From the NCBI GenBank assembly GCA_003663295.1, contig QMZS01000030.1:1-9684 (forward strand): DNA of 9,684 nucleotides, in the 5' to 3' direction. The stretch comes from Candidatus Aenigmatarchaeota archaeon. GTDB taxonomy: Archaea; Aenigmatarchaeota; Aenigmatarchaeia; QMZS01. The notes beneath the pieces were generated by a model. It saw nothing but the letters and a program-made list of their open reading frames with translations, was not told the DNA's origin and did not search any database. A program made the translations under genes and the position numbers. Of the stretch, positions 5,983 through 9,684 are shown piece after piece. Positions within the stretch are counted from its first letter, which is position 1. Every line of letters begins with the position of its first letter.

Positions 5983-5997
5983 AAGGTTATTTGGATT

Positions 5998-6017
5998 AAT
6001 TTAGTTAAATCTAAATT
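5998..6017. promoter_or_regulatory. Symmetric divergent promoter between 5982(-) and 6035(+)
   Basis: AATTTAG (5998-6004), TTAAAT, CTAAATT (6011-6017) is a perfect inverted repeat centred at 6007.5, almost the exact midpoint of the 52-bp spacer. The centre is ~25 bp from the - strand ATG and ~27 bp from the + strand ATG. One quasi-symmetric TATA element could therefore launch two leaderless transcripts in opposite directions. No ribosome binding site precedes either start. Confidence 0.5.
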
Positions 6018-6034
6018 TGGAATAAAACTAAACT

Positions 6035-6975
6035 ATGGAAAAATTAAATTTGAAACTTCTGGAAAAACTTGGGAGATACACTCATAGAATAAGAAAGGGG
6101 GTAGCATGTAAATTGCAATTTGGCACTAAGATAAGCGAGATAACTAATTTTGTGAAAAAGAAAATATTTGAAAAAGGTTATTTACCAGCATTTCCCTGCA
6201 GTGTTTGTGTGAATAATTTTGCAGCTCATTACACACCGTTTGATAAAGAGTATGAATTTAAGAAAGGAGAGGTTGTAAAAATAGATTTTGGCATCTCTCA
6301 CAAGGGATTTATTACAGACAATGTTTTTACTGTTGAAATTGGATCAGATAAATATGATAAATTGTTAAAGGCTAATCTGGAAGCCCTCAATCTTCAGATA
6401 GAAAAAATTGATTGTGGAGTTGAAATGTGGGAGTTGGGAAAATAGCTCAGGACTTTGCAACAAAAAATGGATATAACACAATCCAGAATCTTACAGGACA
6501 TCAGATTTCCCGCAATAAAATACATTGCGGGTTAAGTGTTCCCAATTATAATAATTCAGATAAGAGAAAAATAGTGGATAATATGGAAATTGCAATTGAA
6601 CCTTATTTTACCTTAGGGGCGCCAAGAATAAAGGACAAAGGAGATTCAAATATCCTTCAATTAGTATCCACTAGGAATGTGAGAGATCCTGTGGCAAAAA
6701 AGGTATTGGATTATATAAAAAATTATTATCCTGCTCCCCCATTTTCAAAACGGTGGTTGGTGAAGGATGTAATTGATGAAATCTATCCAAATTCTTCTTA
6801 TTCAAAAGAAGCGTTTTCCATGCAGGAAATTAGAAGGGTAGTTAAATTTCTAAAGATGAACAAGGCAATTGAAGAATATTCCGCATTACTAACTGTTGAT
6901 AGGGCTATTAATTCCCAGTTTGAAGATACAGTTGTTTTTGTGGACGGGAAGAAAAGTGTTATAACAAGATTATAA
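6035..6975 (+). CDS. map: Methionine aminopeptidase, type II, read in two frames (frameshift at 6436-6445)
   Basis: This enzyme removes the initiator Met from nascent proteins using two metal ions. Frame one (6035-6445, 136 aa) covers the first half; the second half continues in the -1 frame to 6975. Joined, the protein is 313 residues, close to the ~295 of archaeal type II enzymes. In joined numbering the metal ligands expected from the Pyrococcus enzyme are D84 (KIDFG), D95 (ITDNV), H156 (LTGHQI), E189 (AIEPY) and E297 (SQFED). Conserved H65 (AAHYTP) and H164 (KIHCGLSVPN) are also present. The type II insert occupies ~195-290. The break falls at ELGK|IAQDF, where the family reads ELGKAI, so nothing is missing but frame continuity. 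Either a base was lost from an A-run, by mutation or sequencing error, or ribosomes shift at G GGA AAA. The GTG at 6427 is unlikely to start a separate protein, because that fragment lacks two metal-binding Asp residues. It diverges from 5982 and converges on FEN-1 with 6 bp between stop codons. Confidence 0.88.
6436..6445 (+). other. Slippery heptamer G GGA AAA followed by TAG
   Basis: In the frame of the first half, the sequence reads TTG GGA AAA TAG. GGGAAAA (6436-6442) fits the X-XXY-YYZ rule for -1 frameshifting, and the zero-frame stop follows directly. Slipping back one base gives GGG AAA ATA GCT, which encodes the expected continuation. A purine-rich GGGAG (6429-6433) lies 2 nt upstream of the heptamer. 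I see no convincing downstream hairpin. One extra A in the run would give the same protein without recoding. Confidence 0.6.
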
Positions 6976-6981
6976 TTTTGT

Positions 6982-7947
6982 TTAGAATCCAAACAAATTA
7001 GTCTGTTTCTTTTTCTTCCCCAGTTTATCAATAAATTTCTGCACCCTTTCTTCAATAAAATTGTGTTTTTCGCACAAAAGTTCTTTTATTTTATCTGTCT
7101 GGAGTTTTTCGGAGTTTATTTTGTAATCGTTGAAAACAGGAGGATTTAAGAAAAAATCATACAAAGTTTCTATTTCCACCTCAAAATCCCAGTTTATCTG
7201 TTTTTTCAGGTTTTCAATGGTTTTGCATTCTTTGACAAGTTTTAAACCCTTTTTTGGACCTAATCCTTTAATCCCGGGGTTGTAGTCAGTGCCAACTAAC
7301 AGGGCGATAAGGATTAGCTGTTCCCTGCTTAGACTTAGCTTGTTTAATTCTATTAGTTCAAGGTAATCTGCCTTGCTTATGGATAGATTTCTTACTGTTA
7401 TTGGGGAGCCGAATAGCACTGAATCAAAGTCCTGCGAGGCAAGTCCCCATGCTTTTCCATCCCTGCAGATTTTGGCTGCCTGGGCTTCTCCTTCGCTTTT
7501 TGCCTGAATTACAGGAAATCCCAGATTAGTCAGGAGATTTTTGCTTTCTTCAATAATTTCTTCTGACATTGAGGAACTCATTCTTGCGTATTTTTTTGCG
7601 TCTTCAATATTCCCGTCTTTTAGGGCATTATCCCATTTCTCTTTTGCCTCAGTTCTTATATTTCTTCTCCTCTCAACCTCGGCTTTCTTAAAGTCCGGAT
7701 GTTTTCCATCAAACACAAACATCAGGTTAATCCCTTTTTCAGTTAAATTAATTGTTCTGTAAAATAATCCCGCCAGATGCGAGGTGATATTTCCTGATTC
7801 ATCCATCAAAGGCATTCCGTCGTGCTGTCTTATGGAACTAAGGAACTGGTAGATAATATTGTAACTGTCAACAACTAAAGTTTTTCCAATCAATGAATCA
7901 AAACCGATTTTTTGTGTTTCGATAATTGCTGAGAGATTGACGCCCAT
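6982..7947 (-). CDS. fen: Flap endonuclease 1 (FEN-1)
   Basis: This 321-residue structure-specific nuclease removes 5' flaps during Okazaki fragment maturation and repair; archaeal homologs are ~325-345 residues. Active-site carboxylates match the family: D27 (VVDSYN), D80 (VFDGKHP), E152 and E154 (SEGEAQAA), D173 and D175 (SQDFDSVLFG) and D221 (VGTDYNPGIKG). The helix-hairpin-helix DNA clamp follows at ~219-240 (GIKGLGPKKGLKLV). The N-terminus MGVNLSAII begins at residue 1 with the usual Gly-Val. This fixes the start, because the N-terminal glycine region lies at the active site. The C-terminus KKKKQTNLFGF is a PIP box (Q315, L318, F319, F321) that would bind the PCNA clamp. A TATA element lies ~26 bp before the ATG. 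It appears monocistronic and convergent with the aminopeptidase. Confidence 0.97.
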   Translation of the reverse strand: MGVNLSAIIETQKIGFDSLIGKTLVVDSYNIIYQFLSSIRQHDGMPLMDESGNITSHLAGLFYRTINLTEKGINLMFVFDGKHPDFKKAEVERRRNIRTEAKEKWDNALKDGNIEDAKKYARMSSSMSEEIIEESKNLLTNLGFPVIQAKSEGEAQAAKICRDGKAWGLASQDFDSVLFGSPITVRNLSISKADYLELIELNKLSLSREQLILIALLVGTDYNPGIKGLGPKKGLKLVKECKTIENLKKQINWDFEVEIETLYDFFLNPPVFNDYKINSEKLQTDKIKELLCEKHNFIEERVQKFIDKLGKKKKQTNLFGF

Positions 7948-7966
7948 ATATGATTTATCAGGAAAA

Positions 7967-7979
7967 TAATATTTTAGAT
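7967..7979 (-). promoter_or_regulatory. TATA promoter of FEN-1
   Basis: On the - strand ATCTAAAATATTA (7979-7967) is centred about 26 bp before the ATG at 7947. There is no ribosome binding site between them, so the mRNA is probably leaderless or nearly so. Confidence 0.5.
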
Positions 7980-8006
7980 AATTTTAATTAATATTATTTA
8001 GTTATT

Positions 8007-8020
8007 GAAAAAATAAAAAG
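8007..8020 (-). terminator. U-tract terminator after the lipoprotein gene
   Basis: Read on the - strand, CTTTTTATTTTTTC follows the lipoprotein stop codon by ~10 bases. Two T-runs of 5 and 6 with no stem fit archaeal termination and separate this gene from FEN-1 downstream. Confidence 0.5.
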
Positions 8021-8029
8021 AAATTTAAT

Positions 8030-8524
8030 TTAGTCACAGGCTTCCATTAAAATACTTCCGTCAGGATTAAATACTTTAACACATAGTTTGTCTCCTTGCG
8101 GATAGCTTTCACTAAATAGAACCAATTCATTAGATTCTGGAGTGGATTGCCACATCAAAGAATAGTCTTCATCCTGGGTATAGCAAACTTTTTGTTTCAT
8201 TTCAAAATCTTCACCAGTAAATTCAGATTCACTGCAACACAACTCCATGGTGTTTCCCTGGATTTTGTGGTTTTCAATTCCAGTTACAGTCATTTTTCCT
8301 GTTGAACCGGTTACATAAGTTCCAATAGAACACCAATCATCCGCATCTGGTTTAACATTGTTTTCTAAATTGTCGTTTGGTTTATCTGCTGGATTATCTT
8401 CCATATTGCCAGAAGGTGTCGGGTTATTGTTAGAATTTGATTCTTCGGTTTGCGTGCATCCGCTTGTCATAAGGATTCCAATCATTAGTATTGCCAATAT
8501 TGTTATTATTTTTATATTTGTCAT
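8030..8524 (-). CDS. Predicted archaeal lipoprotein with six-Cys domain
   Basis: The 164-residue precursor has a hydrophobic signal (residues 5-19) ending in the lipobox-like LMTSGC with Cys23. The mature protein would thus be lipid-anchored on the outer face of the membrane. A low-complexity Asn/Pro/Asp/Glu spacer (24-63) precedes a compact domain from W64-C65 to the C-terminus. That domain carries six cysteines (WCS, ELCC, VCY, LCV, EACD), which could form three disulfides. GTYVTGSTGKMTVTGIEN resembles the first strands of small domains common in archaeal lipoproteins; no specific family is claimed. The start at 8524 is supported by the signal peptide. A TATA element at 8558-8567 would give a leader of ~12 nt, and no ribosome binding site is visible in it. 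Function is unknown. Confidence 0.8.
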   Translation of the reverse strand: MTNIKIITILAILMIGILMTSGCTQTEESNSNNNPTPSGNMEDNPADKPNDNLENNVKPDADDWCSIGTYVTGSTGKMTVTGIENHKIQGNTMELCCSESEFTGEDFEMKQKVCYTQDEDYSLMWQSTPESNELVLFSESYPQGDKLCVKVFNPDGSILMEACD

Positions 8525-8557
8525 AATTATAGTTTAATTGAATATTAATTAAAATAG

Positions 8558-8567
8558 TTTATAAACC
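8558..8567 (-). promoter_or_regulatory. TATA promoter of the lipoprotein gene
   Basis: GGTTTATAAA on the - strand (8567-8558) is a good TATA match preceded by A-rich bases. It is centred ~38 bp before the ATG at 8524, giving a short leader. It overlaps the predicted true stop codon (8561-8559) of the upstream DUF3795 gene. Confidence 0.5.
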
Positions 8568-8889
8568 TTTTTTAATCTCGTCAAGAGTGGTTTTGCTGTC
8601 AGGGACCACTTTGAAAAAGTTGTTTAATTTTTCGCATGTATATTCACTGCAATGAGCAGTTTTTTACTTCTTTTTCCTTGGCGCATTTCCTTATTTCGCA
8701 CATATTGCAATAGTTGAACTTTTTTCTTGTTGATGAACAACCCTCGCAATTTATATCTTCTGGTTTAATTCCTGTTCGATATTTCTCAGACCATTTTTTA
8801 GCGATTTCTGTTTTCTGTTCCAGACTGAAATTGTTTTTGGTTGCCATGAAAGCATCACAGTCAGAACATACAATTCCGCACGGAGCAAT
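8559..8889 (-). pseudogene. DUF3795 cysteine-rich protein, frameshifted and lacking a standard start
   Basis: The ATG-initiated frame (8847 to stop 8644, 67 aa) contains the family core: EKYRTGIKPEDINCEGC and YCNMCEIRKCAKEKEVKNC. Conserved parts lie outside it. Upstream in frame, codons from 8889 encode IAPCGIVCSDCDAF, the usual N-terminal Cys cluster of DUF3795, yet no ATG, GTG or TTG exists between the stop at 8910 and this cluster; ATT at 8889 is the best-placed codon. Downstream, a +1 shift at about 8652 opens CSEYTCEKLNNFFKVVP and DEIKKGL up to TAA at 8561-8559, again typical of the family. A 2-base deletion, or skipping one T, between TCA and TGC would explain the break. With both ends joined the protein is ~110 residues with ~12 Cys, probably binding a metal. 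The function of DUF3795 is not established. It is a decayed gene, a sequence-error casualty, or unusually decoded. Confidence 0.75.
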
Positions 8890-8900
8890 TGGTTTTTCCC

Positions 8901-8917
8901 TAATTATTTATAATTAA
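8901..8917. promoter_or_regulatory. TATA region shared by DUF3795 (-) and membrane protein (+)
   Basis: TAATTATTTATAATTAA is centred ~28 bp before the ATG at 8938 on the + strand. On the - strand its complement TTATAAATAATTA is ~20-26 bp before codon 8889 of DUF3795. It could drive both genes as leaderless transcripts, which is an extra reason to place the DUF3795 start near 8889 rather than at the ATG 8847. Confidence 0.5.
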
Positions 8918-8937
8918 ACTAACAGGCATTTAGTATT

Positions 8938-9141
8938 ATGGGAATTGTGGAGTGGTCTGAAAAAAAGATTCGCAACCTGAGTATCTGGGAATTTGCTCTT
9001 GTCAAAATCACGCTTGTTTTAGTTGGTATTATGATAGGCGCTTACCTCTCAACCTTTGTCCAGCAGTATGCGTTGTATTTTGTTACTGTGATTGCAGTGC
9101 TTTATGCAGTATTGTTATATCGGGTTTTTGGGAAGAAGTGA
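8938..9141 (+). CDS. Small two-helix membrane protein
   Basis: This 67-residue protein has an amphipathic, charged N-terminus (MGIVEWSEKKIRNLSIWEF) and two hydrophobic spans (~20-39 and ~44-61) joined by a short polar turn (STFVQQY). The basic end is YRVFGKK, so both termini are probably cytoplasmic. A TATA element ~28 bp upstream supports the ATG and implies a leaderless mRNA. It diverges from DUF3795 and converges on the Nudix remnant, 11 bp between stop codons. Small proteins of this W-x-E-K-K ... two-helix layout are frequent in DPANN genomes as uncharacterised open frames; that is a recollection rather than a family assignment. Function unknown. Confidence 0.72.
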   Translation: MGIVEWSEKKIRNLSIWEFALVKITLVLVGIMIGAYLSTFVQQYALYFVTVIAVLYAVLLYRVFGKK

Positions 9142-9152
9142 TTTGTTGAAAT

Positions 9153-9446
9153 TTAAGGATTATTTTGTTTTAATATTTTTTCAACCAGTTTTCTGAAGTT
9201 GGGAAATAATTTGATGTCCTCTAAATCTTCCAGTCCAAAGAATTTAATGTCCAGGGATTCTCTCGGATTGTGGCACAGTTCAGAAGTTTCTTCATTGATT
9301 ATTTTGCATTGGTAAACCAAATCAATATGATAATGTTCTTCACTCCCTTTTATCTTTTCGCACAACACAATATAAGGTTGGTGCAGGACAGAGACATCTG
9401 CTTTTGGGTCAGATAAACTATTATCTCTGTTGCTGATTATCTCCAC
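9153..9446 (-). CDS. C-terminal half of a Nudix-fold protein, 5'-truncated
   Basis: This 97-residue frame (GTG at 9446) matches the second half of Nudix hydrolases. VEIISNRDN fits the strand after the Nudix helix. PYIVLCEKIKGSEEHYHIDLVYQCKI fits the central strands, with HIDLVY typical. ESLDIKFFGLEDLEDIKLFPNFRKLVEKIL fits the closing region (E-S-x-x-I-x-[FW]-F-x-L-x-x-L). The catalytic Nudix box (GX5EX7REUXEEXGU) should lie just upstream. Extending the frame gives only six more residues to a stop at 9467-9465, and the other - strand frames up to 9540 do not contain it. It should therefore lack hydrolase activity. The gene probably lost its 5' half by rearrangement near 9450-9467, or the sequence is misjoined there. 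No clear TATA precedes the GTG. Confidence 0.62.
   Translation of the reverse strand: MEIISNRDNSLSDPKADVSVLHQPYIVLCEKIKGSEEHYHIDLVYQCKIINEETSELCHNPRESLDIKFFGLEDLEDIKLFPNFRKLVEKILKQNNP
9162..9181 (+). terminator. T-rich tract after the small membrane protein
   Basis: ATTTTGTTTTAATATTTTTT on the + strand starts ~20 bases after the stop codon at 9141. It fits a U-tract terminator, and it lies inside the convergent Nudix frame, where it encodes the Lys/Asn-rich end. Confidence 0.4.
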
Positions 9447-9684
9447 ATGATTGCTGTTGATTGTTTAAAAGACGAGGATATGATTGGCGTTGAAGACACT
9501 CGTTCTTTGAACGGTGCCCCTTTTTCATAAACCGAAAAAGAGGGGATGGAGGGTAAAGATTTGGGTGGATGGTGTTTGTTTGAATTTGATAGAGTGGGAG
9601 TAGATAAGTTTTTGATGAGGTGGTCGGAGTTTGAGGATTGATTTAAGCTATATTAAAGAATAAAAAGATTTATATATATGTAAC
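9447..9684. other. Terminal 238 bp: hairpin, G-rich stretch and small open frames
   Basis: No confident gene lies here. A + strand frame reads from ATG 9447 to TAA 9530 (27 codons), and the same frame reopens from ATG 9546 to TGA 9641 (31 codons, starting MEGKDLGGWC and ending RWSEFED). CCCCTTTTTC (9517-9526) pairs with GAAAAAG-A-GGG (9534-9544), a 10-bp stem with one bulged A and a 7-nt loop. By hand count 9541-9650 has 43 G and 2 C, the same skew as 5019-5160. The sequence may include debris from the event that truncated the Nudix gene. Confidence 0.4.
9669..9678 (+). promoter_or_regulatory. Strong TATA element for a gene beyond the window
   Basis: TTTATATATA preceded by the A-rich AAAAAGA (BRE-like) lies at the very end of the window. 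By the spacing of the other promoters here, it would start transcription near position 9700, outside the sequence. Confidence 0.5.

Noticed and set aside
6670..6690. GAATGTGAGAG inside the aminopeptidase as another copy of the AATGTGAG repeat
   Set aside because: It encodes conserved-region residues (RNVRDP) in the proper frame, so the match is most likely coincidental.
6427..6975. A separate protein starting at GTG 6427
   Set aside because: It holds only the second half of methionine aminopeptidase, without the two metal-binding Asp residues, and joins seamlessly to the first half by a -1 shift.
9447..9530. A 27-codon + strand gene ending at 9530
   Set aside because: The peptide is too short to recognise, starts opposite the broken end of the Nudix frame, and has no promoter; it may be debris of a lost gene.

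Overview
This AT-rich window is archaeal. It carries a FEN-1 flap endonuclease with a C-terminal PCNA-binding motif and a type II methionine aminopeptidase of archaeal length. It also has a DUF3795 cysteine-rich protein, short winged-helix regulators, an archaeal-style lipoprotein, and many start codons lying about 22-28 bp downstream of a TATA box, which implies leaderless mRNAs. Small genes, secreted beta-sandwich proteins and this mix of families suggest a DPANN-type lineage (Woese-/Pacearchaeota-like). That placement is inference, because no rRNA or other marker gene is present.

Positions 1-3627 (+ strand) hold three consecutive paralogous genes for secreted proteins sharing an N-terminal beta-sandwich with a G-G-V-[VI]-[ST]-x-L-x-Y pattern. 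The first is cut by the window edge and has a Cys-rich tail. The second has a signal peptide but stops where the first continues for another ~175 residues. The third is diverged, gains Ig-like domains and ends in a membrane anchor. Positions 3628-5196 are sparsely coding: two small winged-helix regulators on the - strand, a possible overlooked 52-residue membrane protein on the + strand, repeated AGTATAT/ATATACT elements and an extremely G-rich, C-poor stretch.

Positions 5197-9467 are housekeeping or hypothetical genes. An unrecognised protein (-) diverges from methionine aminopeptidase (+) over a symmetric 52-bp promoter region. The aminopeptidase is split by a frame change exactly at G GGA AAA TAG, a canonical -1 slippery heptamer followed by a stop, and all catalytic residues are intact across the two frames. 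FEN-1 (-) converges on it. A lipoprotein (-) follows, then a DUF3795 gene (-) that lacks a standard start codon for its conserved first Cys cluster and is frameshifted before its conserved C-terminus. A two-helix membrane protein (+) diverges from that gene and converges on the C-terminal half of a Nudix protein (-) that has lost the Nudix box. The last ~220 bases are mostly a second G-rich, C-poor stretch ending in a strong TATA element for a gene beyond the window.

Apart from the three secreted paralogs and the paired regulators, the genes look independently transcribed. Two frame disruptions and one truncated gene within ~3.4 kb mean sequence error or gene decay must be weighed against recoding.
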